A stretch of DNA of 39,087 bases from CAUZSH01 sp963582935 (GCA_963582935.1 CAUZSH010000006.1:1-39087); one strand, 5' to 3'. Shown: positions 26,083 through 35,469, counted from the first letter of the stretch. Notes: generated from the letters alone by a model not told the origin. Made by a program: numbers and translations.

Positions 26083-27170
26083 TAATTTTGATCAGACATT
26101 TGTGATAATAGATCTGTTTGATGTTCTTGCATTAATGGTTGAACAATCGCACCCAAATCACCTTGCATCACTTCATCTAGTTTATACAGCGTTAAGTTAA
26201 TACGATGGTCTGACACGCGCCCTTGAGGAAAATTATAAGTACGAATACGCTCAGAGCGATCGCCACTGCCCACCAAGCTTTTACGCTGCTCAGACTGTTC
26301 TGCATGTTGCTTATTAATCTCAGATTGCATTAATCTAGCCTGTAATACTGACATCGCAGATGCACGGTTTTTGTGCTGAGAACGTTGATCTTGACACTCT
26401 ACTACTACACCCGTCGGAATATGTGTAATACGAATAGCAGAATCTGTTTTATTGACATGCTGCCCACCTGCGCCTGACGCTCGGAAAGTGTCGATCTTAA
26501 GGTCACTGGAATTTATTTCAATCTCTTCCACATCACCCACTTCTGGCATAATCGCCACAGTACAGGCTGAAGTATGTACTCGACCTTGAGATTCAGTTGT
26601 GGGGACTCGTTGAACACGATGTGCACCCGACTCAAATTTTAGTTGTGAATAAACATGATCACCATTTATTTTACTAATGATTTCACGATATCCACCATGC
26701 TCCCCTAAGCTTTCGCTGATAATTTCTATCCGCCACCCTTGTTTCTCTGCATAACGACTATACATTCGAAAAAGATCGCCCGAAAAAATAGCCGCCTCAT
26801 CGCCACCGGTACCCGCTCTGATTTCTAAAAAGACATTTGCCTCATCATGTGGATCTTTTGGTAAGAGTAAAATCTCTAACTCTGACACTAAAGACGTAAT
26901 TTTCTCCTTCGACTCCTGATACTCTTCCTCTGCTAACTCACGCATTTCAGCATCATCTTCAGACATCATTTCTTCAGCAGCACTCATATCCAAAACAACT
27001 TGCTGATAATTTTTAAACGCCACCGTAATAGGTTCTAGATTCGCATATTCTTTAGAAAGTTCCCGAAATTTATTTTGATTCGAAATAACTTCCACATCAC
27101 CCAATAACGCCGCGATTTCCTCATGACGTTCAACCAACATTTGTAATTTTTGCTCAATGGATTTTTTCAT
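26082..27170 (-). CDS. prfA: Peptide chain release factor 1
   Basis: 362-residue class I release factor reading UAA and UAG. The stop-codon recognition tripeptide of the PxT type is PTT (190-192, in RVPTTESQGRVHTSA). The catalytic GGQ lies at 235-237 in SGAGGQHVNKTDSA. Length and domain order are normal. The start overlaps the end of hemA by 17 bases. Confidence 0.96.
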   Translation of the reverse strand: MKKSIEQKLQMLVERHEEIAALLGDVEVISNQNKFRELSKEYANLEPITVAFKNYQQVVLDMSAAEEMMSEDDAEMRELAEEEYQESKEKITSLVSELEILLLPKDPHDEANVFLEIRAGTGGDEAAIFSGDLFRMYSRYAEKQGWRIEIISESLGEHGGYREIISKINGDHVYSQLKFESGAHRVQRVPTTESQGRVHTSACTVAIMPEVGDVEEIEINSSDLKIDTFRASGAGGQHVNKTDSAIRITHIPTGVVVECQDQRSQHKNRASAMSVLQARLMQSEINKQHAEQSEQRKSLVGSGDRSERIRTYNFPQGRVSDHRINLTLYKLDEVMQGDLGAIVQPLMQEHQTDLLSQMSDQN

Positions 27171-28419
27171 CTTTTCCTTCTACTTTCAAACCAAATAATT
27201 CCTGCGCCAATCCTAAAACTTCGTCGCGCCCCTCTTCTGAGGCTTGACGCATGGTCACACTAGGAGAATGAAGCCATTTGTTTTTAATACTATGTGCAAA
27301 GTGTAATAAAACATTCACAGGGTCTTTTCCGCCCTCCAGTTGCTTTAAACTTTTCTCTACCTCATCGGATACCATCTTCTCTGCATGTAAACGTACAGCA
27401 CAAATTGCACCATCTGCTTGATCAGCCATAACTGCACGCGCATACCGCTGTAAGTTTTCAGTGACAATCTCTTCCGCAACCAATGCCGCACGTACGCGCG
27501 CTTCCGTATTTTTTTGTATCAGCCCTTGAATATCATCCACAGAATAAAGCGTTGCTTTCTCATGCTTATCTACACAAGCTGAAATGGCACGTGGCACAGA
27601 AATATCAATAAACAAGGTTTCGGATCTTAGGCATTCTATTGTTTCCAAAGAAACCAACGGAGTGTTCACATGCACCGCTGCAATCACAATATCGGCCTTT
27701 GATGCTTGCTCAGATAAGGTGGAAAGGTCAACATACTTAGCTGATAGTTTATTCGCTAAGTTTTTCGCATTTCCAAGCGTTCTATTTGCCACCATGATTG
27801 ATTTCGGTCTTGCTGATAAAATATGCTTTGCCATCAACTCTGCAGTTTGTCCTGCACCAATAATCAGCACATGTTTATCAGACAAGTCATCAAGCTTATC
27901 TTTCACTAACATGACCGCAGAACAAGCCATGGAAACAGGGCAATGGCCAATAGCGGTACGTGTTCGCACCTCCTTCGCCACAAAAAAAGCATGGTCAAAT
28001 AATCGCGAGAGTATTCTTGAAATCGTTTTTGATAATTTTGCCATGGCAAAACTTTCTTTGATTTGCCCTAATATCTGCGCTTCACCCAACACCATGGAAT
28101 CCAATCCACTAGCAACACGAATAAGATGTTTCACCGCGTCGAGGTTAACGCATTGGTAGACCACCTCTAAAATCTGATGATCTTCTAATGCCCTCTCAGA
28201 TTGCCACCAATTTAAAATATTATTTGTATCGTATGCATCGTCTGTTACGACATAAAGTTCTGTACGATTGCAGGTAGATAAAATAACACATTCAAAGACA
28301 CCAGGTAGTGATTTAAGCATTCGTAATTTCGTTGGAAGGGCATTAGCATGAAAAGAAAAAGCTTCTCGGACATCGATGGATGCCGAACGAAAATTTATGC
28401 CGAACATGGTTATTTTCAT
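27154..28419 (-). CDS. hemA: Glutamyl-tRNA reductase
   Basis: 421-residue enzyme reducing glutamyl-tRNA to glutamate-1-semialdehyde, the first step of tetrapyrrole synthesis. The catalytic cysteine is C50 in LSTCNRTELYVV. LGEAQILGQIKESF and the NADPH-binding VLIIGAGQTAELMAKHIL follow, then a C-terminal dimerisation helix region. It is first in the hemA-prfA-prmC operon and divergent from the FKBP gene across a 156-base promoter interval. lolB, a frequent divergent neighbour in gammaproteobacteria, is not here. Confidence 0.95.
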   Translation of the reverse strand: MKITMFGINFRSASIDVREAFSFHANALPTKLRMLKSLPGVFECVILSTCNRTELYVVTDDAYDTNNILNWWQSERALEDHQILEVVYQCVNLDAVKHLIRVASGLDSMVLGEAQILGQIKESFAMAKLSKTISRILSRLFDHAFFVAKEVRTRTAIGHCPVSMACSAVMLVKDKLDDLSDKHVLIIGAGQTAELMAKHILSARPKSIMVANRTLGNAKNLANKLSAKYVDLSTLSEQASKADIVIAAVHVNTPLVSLETIECLRSETLFIDISVPRAISACVDKHEKATLYSVDDIQGLIQKNTEARVRAALVAEEIVTENLQRYARAVMADQADGAICAVRLHAEKMVSDEVEKSLKQLEGGKDPVNVLLHFAHSIKNKWLHSPSVTMRQASEEGRDEVLGLAQELFGLKVEGKDEKIH

Positions 28420-28505
28420 TCAATCACCAATTTATAAAATTACATTTTACCAACTTAGAACTGAAGATAATGATAGCACACTTTACAGATGAATAATATA
28501 ACACA

Positions 28506-28534
28506 TTGACAACTAGCAATGGCTGATTTAGGAT
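28506..28534 (+). promoter_or_regulatory. Sigma-70-type promoter of the FKBP gene
   Basis: A consensus -35 TTGACA (28506-28511) is followed by a 17-base spacer and TAGGAT (28529-28534), four of six matches to the -10 consensus. It lies about 40 bases before the FKBP start and reads toward it. Confidence 0.6.
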
Positions 28535-28575
28535 GAAAGTCGCGTTTTATAAAAAAATAATTGGAGATATCCCAA

Positions 28576-29370
28576 ATGAAGAAAATCGCAGCACTTGTTT
28601 CAGCAAGTCTTATGACTGTTGCCATGATGGGCTCTGTATTTGCCGCAGACACCACTGCAGCTTCTGCAACCAAGACAACAACACAAACTGCCAAAGTAGA
28701 AGCAGATATGGCAAAAGTCAGCTATACCATCGGTTATGAAATTGGTAATGGGTTCCATACGCAAAACATCGACCTAAATACCAACGCATTTAATGATGCA
28801 CTTCAAGCTGGATTAAGTGGAAAAGATCCAAAATATACCAAAGAAGAAATGCAAACAACCATGCAGGAATTCCAAAAAGAAATGATGCAAAAAGCGGTTG
28901 AAAAGCAAAAAGAGCAATCAATCAATAACTTAACAGCATCGAAAACTTACTTGTCAACTGTTGCAAAAGAAGAGGGTGTTAAGGAGCTTGAAACAGGTAT
29001 TTACTATAAAGTTGTTAAAGCTGGAAATGGTGAAATTCCAACAGCCACAGATACTGTCAAAGTAAACTATGAGGGCAAACTCAGTGACGGTAAGGTTTTT
29101 GATAGCTCATATGAGCGCAAAGAACCCGCCACCTTTGGGGTTAACAAAGTCATTCCTTGTTGGACAAAAGCACTTGAGAAAATGCCTGTGGGCTCCACTT
29201 GGACTGTTTACTGTTCTCCTGAAGAAGCTTATGGTCTATATGCGCCACCAAGCATTGGACCAAACCAAGCCCTAACCTTTAAAGTTGAATTGTTGAGCAT
29301 TGAAAAAGCAGCCGCTACCCCAGGTTCCGCTGCAATTCAGAAAGTAGATGCCACAACTGCATCTAAATAA
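28576..29370 (+). CDS. Periplasmic FKBP-type peptidyl-prolyl isomerase, Mip-like
   Basis: 264 residues with a cleavable signal peptide (MKKIAALVSASLMTVAMMGS, cleavage after VFA). A dimerising N-terminal region and a long helix with many Met, Gln and Lys follow (about 65-115). The FKBP domain spans about 130-240, with VNYEGKLSDGKVFDSSYER, VIPCWTKAL and EEAYG. The layout is that of Mip/FkpA proteins, folding helpers of the periplasm or cell surface. Two cysteines replace usual residues in VIPC and VYC. A TTG at 28561 is in frame, but the ATG at 28576 has GGAG nine bases upstream and yields the signal peptide. Confidence 0.9.
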   Translation: MKKIAALVSASLMTVAMMGSVFAADTTAASATKTTTQTAKVEADMAKVSYTIGYEIGNGFHTQNIDLNTNAFNDALQAGLSGKDPKYTKEEMQTTMQEFQKEMMQKAVEKQKEQSINNLTASKTYLSTVAKEEGVKELETGIYYKVVKAGNGEIPTATDTVKVNYEGKLSDGKVFDSSYERKEPATFGVNKVIPCWTKALEKMPVGSTWTVYCSPEEAYGLYAPPSIGPNQALTFKVELLSIEKAAATPGSAAIQKVDATTASK

Positions 29371-29406
29371 TCCACACAATACACTTTAAAGTATTGTTAT
29401 TATTTA

Positions 29407-29430
29407 AAGCCCGCAATGCGGGCTTTTTTT
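29407..29430 (+). terminator. Rho-independent terminator after the FKBP gene
   Basis: A perfect 8-bp stem AAGCCCGC / GCGGGCTT with an AAT loop runs into a T tract, 36 bases after the FKBP stop codon. It separates this gene from xthA. Confidence 0.92.
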
Positions 29431-29463
29431 ACGTCTAAAACCTCTAAAAATTAAAGGGTAACC

Positions 29464-30255
29464 ATGATAAAAGTCATCTCATTTAATGCCAACGGTATCC
29501 GTGCTGCAGCAAGAAAAGGCTTCTTTGATTGGTTTGCAAAAACCAATGCTGACTTTCTTTGTATACAAGAAACCAAAGCACAAATTTCACAACTAGATGA
29601 TCCTATTTTTTCACCTCTAGACTACCATCGCTATTTTTTTGATGCACAAAAAAAAGGTTATAGTGGGGTGGCTATTTACTGCAAAAAAAAACCTAAAGTT
29701 ATTACAAGAGGTTTAAAAATAGATTGGGCAGACGATGAGGGGCGTTATATTGAACTAGAATATGAGAATTTTAGTATTGCTTCCCTATATCTTCCCTCAG
29801 GCTCTAGCGGCGATATACGCCAAACTCAAAAAATGGATTTTCTTGAACAATACACCTCAACACTCAGCAGACACATTAAAGAAAAATCAAATATGATTGT
29901 TTGTGGTGATTTTAATATTGTGCACAAGGAAATCGATATTAAAAACTGGAAGGCTAACCAAAAAAATTCTGGTTGCTTGCCTGAAGAGCGCGCATGGCTT
30001 GATAAAGTATTCGATGATATTGGGTGGGTAGATGCTTTTCGTGAAGTGAATACTGAAAAAGATGAATACACTTGGTGGTCAAACCGAGGGCAAGCACGGG
30101 CAAATAATGTAGGCTGGCGCATTGATTACCATCTTGCCACACCTAATTTAGGTGGGAAAGCGAGCTCAACAGAAACCTATAAAGACAGCTGGTTTTCAGA
30201 TCACGCACCTCTAATTTTAGAATATGATTTTGATTTAAAGCTCAATATGAAGTAA
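29464..30255 (+). CDS. xthA: Exodeoxyribonuclease III
   Basis: 263-residue AP endonuclease/exonuclease of the endonuclease-exonuclease-phosphatase fold, acting in base-excision repair. Motifs: ISFNANGIRAA with the metal-binding Asn, CIQETKAQ with the metal-binding Glu (E36), GDFNIVH, and the C-terminal catalytic SDHAPL. Length is normal. The ATG has GGGTAACC just upstream. It lies 39 bases before the AMP nucleosidase gene and may be cotranscribed with it. Confidence 0.93.
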   Translation: MIKVISFNANGIRAAARKGFFDWFAKTNADFLCIQETKAQISQLDDPIFSPLDYHRYFFDAQKKGYSGVAIYCKKKPKVITRGLKIDWADDEGRYIELEYENFSIASLYLPSGSSGDIRQTQKMDFLEQYTSTLSRHIKEKSNMIVCGDFNIVHKEIDIKNWKANQKNSGCLPEERAWLDKVFDDIGWVDAFREVNTEKDEYTWWSNRGQARANNVGWRIDYHLATPNLGGKASSTETYKDSWFSDHAPLILEYDFDLKLNMK

Positions 30256-30294
30256 ATTTAAAATTAATAAAAAAAAACAAAGGGATACAGGTAG

Positions 30295-31071
30295 ATGCTC
30301 AAAACAAAAATGGATATTGCAAAAAACTGGCTGCCTCGATATACCGGAATGCCCTTAGATAAATTTGGTGATTATATTATTCTCACTAATTTTAGGAATT
30401 ATTTAGAGCGATTTGCTGAACGATATAATTGTCGGATATATGGCTCCAATAATCCCATGCAAGCCACGACAAGCTCGGATGGGATTACGATGATCAATTT
30501 TGGTATGGGCTCTGCAAATACGGCTTCTATCATGGACCTTCTTATTGCTGTTGACCCTAAAGCCGTCTTATTTTTGGGAAAGTGTGGAGGTATTAAGCGC
30601 TCCTCTGAAATTGGCCATTTTATCTTGCCCATTGCCGCCATTCGAGGGGAGGGAACCAGCAACGATTATAAACCACCAGAAGTGCCCGCCTTACCTTCCT
30701 TTAAAATGCATAAACTAATCTCAGAAAAGCTCCATAATCAGGGCTTAGAATACCGCACAGGCGTTGTCTACACAACTAATCGCCGAGTGTGGGAGTGGGA
30801 TCACAAATTTAAAAATTATTTGCGGAAACTTTCAGCCATTGCCGTAGATATGGAAACGGCTACACTCTTTATTGTAGGACACGCCAACAAAATACCACGA
30901 GGCGCATTATTATTGGTTTCAGATCTCCCTATGACACCAGAGGGCGTCAAAACCACCGAAAATGACCTAAAGACCAATAAATCTTATATCAATCTTCACC
31001 TAGATATTGGCATAGAATCTGTTATTGACCTCGGTAAAAATGATGAGTTTATCAAACATTTTAAATATTAA
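30295..31071 (+). CDS. AMP nucleosidase, short form
   Basis: 258-residue PNP/UDP phosphorylase-fold protein. KNWLPRYTGMPLDKFGDYIILTNF and the ribose-binding VDMETATLF match the short AMP nucleosidases best known from Bacteroidetes, not the roughly 480-residue Amn of enterobacteria. LFLGKCGGIKRSSEIGHFILP is the phosphate/base pocket region. The enzyme would split AMP to adenine and ribose 5-phosphate. A purine-rich AAAGGGATAC precedes the ATG. It ends nine bases from the convergent trkH. Confidence 0.85.
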   Translation: MLKTKMDIAKNWLPRYTGMPLDKFGDYIILTNFRNYLERFAERYNCRIYGSNNPMQATTSSDGITMINFGMGSANTASIMDLLIAVDPKAVLFLGKCGGIKRSSEIGHFILPIAAIRGEGTSNDYKPPEVPALPSFKMHKLISEKLHNQGLEYRTGVVYTTNRRVWEWDHKFKNYLRKLSAIAVDMETATLFIVGHANKIPRGALLLVSDLPMTPEGVKTTENDLKTNKSYINLHLDIGIESVIDLGKNDEFIKHFKY

Positions 31072-31080
31072 GTGTCACCT

Positions 31081-32535
31081 CTAATGCTTCCAAAAATCTG
31101 GCATAAATAAGACCAATACCGTAAAGACTTCAAGCCGCCCAATCAGCATGGTAGCACATAGCAGTGCTTGAGCCGAATCAGGTAAGCTTGCGTAGTTTAC
31201 ACTCACCCCACCAATACCTGGACCCACATTGGATATACAGGCCGCCACGGCGGAAAAAGCGGTAATCTGATCAACACCTGTTGCCATAAGTAGTAACCAC
31301 ATCACGATAAAAACTAAAAAATACCCTGCAATAAATCCCCATACACTGTTTACCACAGACTCAGACATGACTTTGGCGCCTAGTTTTATGGGAAAAATAC
31401 CATTGGGGTGGATTAACTTTCGCATTTCGCGCACCGCTTGCTTTCTCACTAATACCGCTCTAATGATTTTTAAACCACCAGAAGTCGAACCTGCACACCC
31501 ACCAATTAACCCAATAATTGCCAATAAAATAGGAATAAATAAAGGCCAATTAGAATACTCAGAAGTAGAGGTAAATCCTGTGTTGGTTCCAAAAGAAACG
31601 ACTTGAAAAAACCCCTGCCATAAAGCTTCATTAGTGTGGGAATAATAGCTACTACCAATCAAGGTTAGGCTTACCAAAACACCCATCGCCCCAATAAAGT
31701 AAATATAGCTTTTAAACTCTGCATCCTGCCAATAATTTTTAATACTCATACGCTTTATCGACACAAAATGCAACGCAAAACTTGTGGCACTCGCAATCAT
31801 GAACACCATACATACCATGTAGACATTCGGTGTGCCATAATAGGCAATGCTCGCATCATGGGGTGCAAACCCACCCGTACCTATTGTTGAAAAAGCATAG
31901 CAAACAGAATCAAACCAAGTCATCCCCGCAAGCTTATAGCTCACAAGACACGCAAGCGTTAAAAAGATGTAGATAATCCACAGCACCTTTGCTGTTTCCA
32001 TAATACGGGGAGTTAGTTTATTTTCCTTCCAAGGTCCATTTGCCTCAGCACGATACAACTGCATACCTCCTACTCCAATCAGTGGCAGCACAGCAATCAC
32101 CAAGACAATAATCCCCATCCCACCAAAAAATTGTGATTGCTGGCGATAATAAAGAATGCTCCTAGGCAGTTGATCCAAATGTGTAATCACCGTCGCACCC
32201 GTAGTAGAGTACCCCGACATTGACTCAAATAACGCCTGCATAAAGGACAGGTGTAACCCTTCTGAAAATATGTAAGGAGTTGCCCCAAACAATGCAAGTG
32301 TTAGCCAAATTAAAACCACGATAATAAATCCATCTTTAGGGCGAAGTTCTCGTTTGGTTCGCTTCGCTGGCATATAAAGCAAAACTCCCGTCACCAATGT
32401 CAAAAAAAATGCAATCACAAAAGGATCTTGATTATGCTCTGCATACAGCCAACTGACAAAAATGGGTGGTAACATGGTGAAACTAAACAACGTAAGTATA
32501 ATTCCAAGTACCTTAAAAGTCGGTCCTGACCTCAT
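31081..32535 (-). CDS. trkH: Trk potassium uptake protein TrkH
   Basis: 484-residue membrane subunit of the Trk/Ktr potassium transporter, matching E. coli TrkH in length. Four pore repeats each carry a filter-like glycine motif: STTGATV, IGTGGF, TNTGFT and SNVGPGIG. The cytosolic partner TrkA is not in the window. The gene diverges from the 60-residue small protein across a 93-base interval. Confidence 0.92.
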   Translation of the reverse strand: MRSGPTFKVLGIILTLFSFTMLPPIFVSWLYAEHNQDPFVIAFFLTLVTGVLLYMPAKRTKRELRPKDGFIIVVLIWLTLALFGATPYIFSEGLHLSFMQALFESMSGYSTTGATVITHLDQLPRSILYYRQQSQFFGGMGIIVLVIAVLPLIGVGGMQLYRAEANGPWKENKLTPRIMETAKVLWIIYIFLTLACLVSYKLAGMTWFDSVCYAFSTIGTGGFAPHDASIAYYGTPNVYMVCMVFMIASATSFALHFVSIKRMSIKNYWQDAEFKSYIYFIGAMGVLVSLTLIGSSYYSHTNEALWQGFFQVVSFGTNTGFTSTSEYSNWPLFIPILLAIIGLIGGCAGSTSGGLKIIRAVLVRKQAVREMRKLIHPNGIFPIKLGAKVMSESVVNSVWGFIAGYFLVFIVMWLLLMATGVDQITAFSAVAACISNVGPGIGGVSVNYASLPDSAQALLCATMLIGRLEVFTVLVLFMPDFWKH

Positions 32536-32628
32536 ATGATTTTGGGCTCCATGTATGAAAATAGTGCTTTTATATTCATATTGAGTATAATCTTAGGTAG
32601 AGAATTCAACAACAAAGGTTTGTGAATA

Positions 32629-32811
32629 ATGAGTTTAATTCTAAAAATGCTACATTTTGGAGATAACAAAAAAAATCGAGAATATGTAAGCGATGCAGGA
32701 AAGCTTCTCAAGACACTTAATAGCAAAAACCCAAAACGCTCCTTATCACAAAAGCAGGAAGTCGCAAAACATCGTGACATTTTCAAAAGAAAAACAGATA
32801 GTTTATTATAA
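32629..32811 (+). CDS. Small conserved basic protein, CBU_0585-like
   Basis: 60 residues, very basic. The C-terminal SLSQKQEVAKHRDIFKRK recalls the CBU_0585 family of tiny gammaproteobacterial proteins, which share an S-x-SQ..E..KH..IF pattern. The ATG is preceded by a weak AAAGG. Its function is unknown. It lies alone between trkH (divergent) and ettA (convergent). It is called a gene because it fills the gap, has a plausible start and resembles the family. Confidence 0.6.
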   Translation: MSLILKMLHFGDNKKNREYVSDAGKLLKTLNSKNPKRSLSQKQEVAKHRDIFKRKTDSLL

Positions 32812-32839
32812 AAAAAGTTCTTTCGTGGGAACCACTAAT

Positions 32840-34516
32840 TTAAGCATAAATGTTTTTGAACTTGATTCGGTGAGGATCCAACGCATCATCCCCCAAACGT
32901 TTCTTTTTATCTTCCGTATAAGCCTCGTAGTTCCCTTCAAACCAAGTTACTTGGCTTGACCCTTCAAAAGCTAAAATATGTGTCGCTATACGGTCTAAAA
33001 ACCAACGATCATGAGTAATAACCAAGATTGTTCCTGGGAATGCCAATATGGCTTCCTCAAGTGCACGCAAAGTTTCCACATCCAAATCATTCGTCGGTTC
33101 ATCTAAAAGTAAAACGTTACCGCCTCGACGCAACAATTTTGCCAAATGCACTCGGTTACGCTCACCACCTGAAATATCTCTAATATATTTCTGTTGATCG
33201 CCACCTCTAAAGTTAAAACGTCCTACATAAGCACGCGAAGGAGTGGTATATTTGCCTACAGTAATCACATCCAAACCATCTGAAATCTCATCCCAAACCG
33301 TTTTACGTGGATCCAAAGTATCACGAGACTGGTTCACATAAGCCAATTCAACCGTTTCACCTTTAGATATCTCACCACTATCTGGTTGATCAATACCTGA
33401 AATCATATTAAAAAATGTCGATTTTCCTGCACCATTGGCACCAATAATCCCCACAACCGCTCCTGCAGGCACATCAAAGCTTAACTGATCAATTAATTTT
33501 CGATCACCATAACTCTTATTGATACCGTTAATCTCAAACACTTTATTCCCGAGCCTTGGTCCTGGTGGAATATAAAGTTCTTTGGTTTCATTTCGGTGTT
33601 GGAACTCTTGGGAACTCAATTCTTCAAATTTTGCTAGGCGCGCTTTACTTTTTGCTTGACGACCTTTGGCGTTTTGACGCACCCATTCTAGCTCATTTTT
33701 TAGTGATTTTTGATAGGAGGACTCTTTCTTTTCTTCCATCTGTAATCGTTGTGATTTTTGTTCTAGCCAGTTGGTATAATTTCCTTTAAATGGTATTCCT
33801 TCTCCTCGATCTAATTCAAGAATCCACTCTGCAACATTGTCTAAGAAATAACGGTCATGGGTAATCGCCACAACTGTGCCTTTAAATTCCTTCAAAAATC
33901 GCTCCAGCCAAGTAACACTCTCAGCATCCAAGTGGTTTGTTGGCTCATCCAGCAATAGAATATCTGGTGCAGACAGTAATAATTTACATAGCGCAACTCG
34001 TCGAACTTCACCACCGGAAAGTTTACTGACATCCGCATCCCAAGCTGGTAAACGTAAAGCATCAGCAGCGACTTCAAGCTTTCGATCGAGTTCCCAGGCA
34101 CCGGCTGCATCTATTTTGTTTTGAAGCTCACCTTGTTCGGCAAGCAAATTATTCATTTCATCATCCGTCATAGGGTCACAAAACTTCATACTGATTTCAT
34201 CAAACTTAGTGAGCATATCTTTTAAGTCAGATAAACCTTCTTCAACATTCCCTTTAACATCTTTGGTAATATCCAAAACAGGCTCTTGTGCCAAATAACC
34301 AATCTTAATCCCCTTACGAGGCACCGCTTCACCAACAATCTCTTGATCTAGCCCTGCCATGATTTTTAGCAGCGTTGATTTACCTGAGCCATTTAACCCC
34401 AAAACACCAATTTTTGCACCATCATAAAATGATAATGAAATATCTTTCAGGATATACTTGTTAGGTGGAACAACCTTTCCAACCCCATTCATTGAATATA
34501 TGTATTGCTTTGACAT
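32840..34516 (-). CDS. ettA: Energy-dependent translational throttle protein EttA (ABC-F)
   Basis: 558-residue ABC-F ATPase that binds the ribosomal E site and gates elongation according to ATP/ADP level. Two ATPase domains have Walker A GLNGSGKST (40-48) and IGANGAGKST, and signatures SGGEVRR and SGGERNR. A helical linker lies between. The E. coli length is 555. The open frame runs 48 codons further upstream, but that stretch is hydrophobic and not family-like; the ATG at 34516 begins the canonical MSKQYIYSMNGVGK. It diverges from aroE. Confidence 0.94.
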   Translation of the reverse strand: MSKQYIYSMNGVGKVVPPNKYILKDISLSFYDGAKIGVLGLNGSGKSTLLKIMAGLDQEIVGEAVPRKGIKIGYLAQEPVLDITKDVKGNVEEGLSDLKDMLTKFDEISMKFCDPMTDDEMNNLLAEQGELQNKIDAAGAWELDRKLEVAADALRLPAWDADVSKLSGGEVRRVALCKLLLSAPDILLLDEPTNHLDAESVTWLERFLKEFKGTVVAITHDRYFLDNVAEWILELDRGEGIPFKGNYTNWLEQKSQRLQMEEKKESSYQKSLKNELEWVRQNAKGRQAKSKARLAKFEELSSQEFQHRNETKELYIPPGPRLGNKVFEINGINKSYGDRKLIDQLSFDVPAGAVVGIIGANGAGKSTFFNMISGIDQPDSGEISKGETVELAYVNQSRDTLDPRKTVWDEISDGLDVITVGKYTTPSRAYVGRFNFRGGDQQKYIRDISGGERNRVHLAKLLRRGGNVLLLDEPTNDLDVETLRALEEAILAFPGTILVITHDRWFLDRIATHILAFEGSSQVTWFEGNYEAYTEDKKKRLGDDALDPHRIKFKNIYA

Positions 34517-34610
34517 GAATATCACCCATCTATCTTTATTGCATGTTATTGTGCTATTTTCGCTAGAATAAGCAAGTAATAATATTGCAGACACACAAAC
34601 CAAGCTAAAA

Positions 34611-34624
34611 TTTGTCATGACAAA
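34611..34624. promoter_or_regulatory. Perfect palindrome between ettA and aroE
   Basis: TTTGTCATGACAAA is a perfect 14-base palindrome in the 131-base divergent region, 24 bases before the aroE start. Near-identical palindromes occur inside pheA, pabB and hemA. It could be an operator for a dimeric regulator; no cognate protein is identified. Confidence 0.4.
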
Positions 34625-34647
34625 ACTTTTATTCTCAAGGAAAATAC

Positions 34648-35457
34648 ATGTCTCAAACAATTGATCAATACTATGTTATCGGCAACCCCGTCAAACATAG
34701 TTTATCCCCTAAAATTCACCAACAATTTGCACAACAAACACAACAAACAATACAGTATGGTGCCTTACAAATAAATGAGGATACATTTGAGGAGTCATTT
34801 AAAGCCCTACAACTTAATCCCAAAGTAAAAGGATTAAGTGTCACGGTTCCATTTAAGGAGAAAGCATTTGCGCTAGCAGATCAATATGACCCCTTTGCGG
34901 AAGATGCCAAAGCGGTGAGCAATATTGTTTTCACCCAAGATAGAAAAGCTTATGGCATAAATTTAGATGGGGTGGGTTTGGTAAATGATTTAATTCATAA
35001 CCACAATATCACGCTCAAAAATAAAGATGTTTTAATCTTAGGTGCCGGCGGAGCAGTAAGAGGTTGTTTAGCCTCTCTTATTGCTGAATACCCAAAAAGC
35101 ATCTCTATTGCCAACAGAACCCTTAACAAAGCAGAAATCCTTGCTGCACACTATAAAAATGATATTCAAATTGAAGCCTTAGAATACACTCACCTAATAA
35201 AAGCTTATGATCTGGTCATTAATGCAACCTCTGCCAGTATCCAACAACAAATGCTTCCTATTAACACACAACTCTTTAAAAATAATGGCTTTGGCTATGA
35301 CCTTATGTATGCGCCAAATGGCACGGTTTTTACCCAGTGGTGCCAAACCCATCAAATAAATAGTGCTGACGGAAAAGGCATGTTATTAGAATTGAGTAAG
35401 GCAATTTTCAAAATATGGCGAGGTATAGAGCCTTCGACAAAAAACATTCAACTATAG
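34648..35457 (+). CDS. aroE: Shikimate dehydrogenase, divergent active site
   Basis: 269-residue NADP-dependent shikimate dehydrogenase fold. N-terminal GNPVKHSLSPKIHQQF, TVPFKEKAF with the catalytic lysine, the catalytic aspartate in LDGVGL, and LILGAGGAVRGCL for NADP are present. Compared from memory with E. coli AroE, several substrate contacts differ: VSN for VNT (N86), NLDG for NTDG (T101) and LLEL for LVAQ (Q244). The catalytic Lys/Asp pair is retained. AAGGAAAA precedes the ATG well. trpC follows after 60 bases. It is probably still AroE, but a related dehydrogenase with another substrate is possible. Confidence 0.85.
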   Translation: MSQTIDQYYVIGNPVKHSLSPKIHQQFAQQTQQTIQYGALQINEDTFEESFKALQLNPKVKGLSVTVPFKEKAFALADQYDPFAEDAKAVSNIVFTQDRKAYGINLDGVGLVNDLIHNHNITLKNKDVLILGAGGAVRGCLASLIAEYPKSISIANRTLNKAEILAAHYKNDIQIEALEYTHLIKAYDLVINATSASIQQQMLPINTQLFKNNGFGYDLMYAPNGTVFTQWCQTHQINSADGKGMLLELSKAIFKIWRGIEPSTKNIQL

Positions 35458-35469
35458 CTATCCAAGCAT

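Noticed and set aside
27584..28159. 191-codon plus-strand frame opposite hemA
   Set aside because: It is fully antisense to a clear hemA, has no recognisable domain and no start signal.
32806..32836. Possible bidirectional terminator between the small protein and ettA
   Set aside because: The GTTC/GAAC stem has only four pairs. The T7 tract on the minus strand is suggestive but insufficient.
34517..34660. Upstream extension of ettA by 48 residues
   Set aside because: The extra stretch is hydrophobic and unlike EttA, and the ATG at 34516 gives the canonical N-terminus and length.
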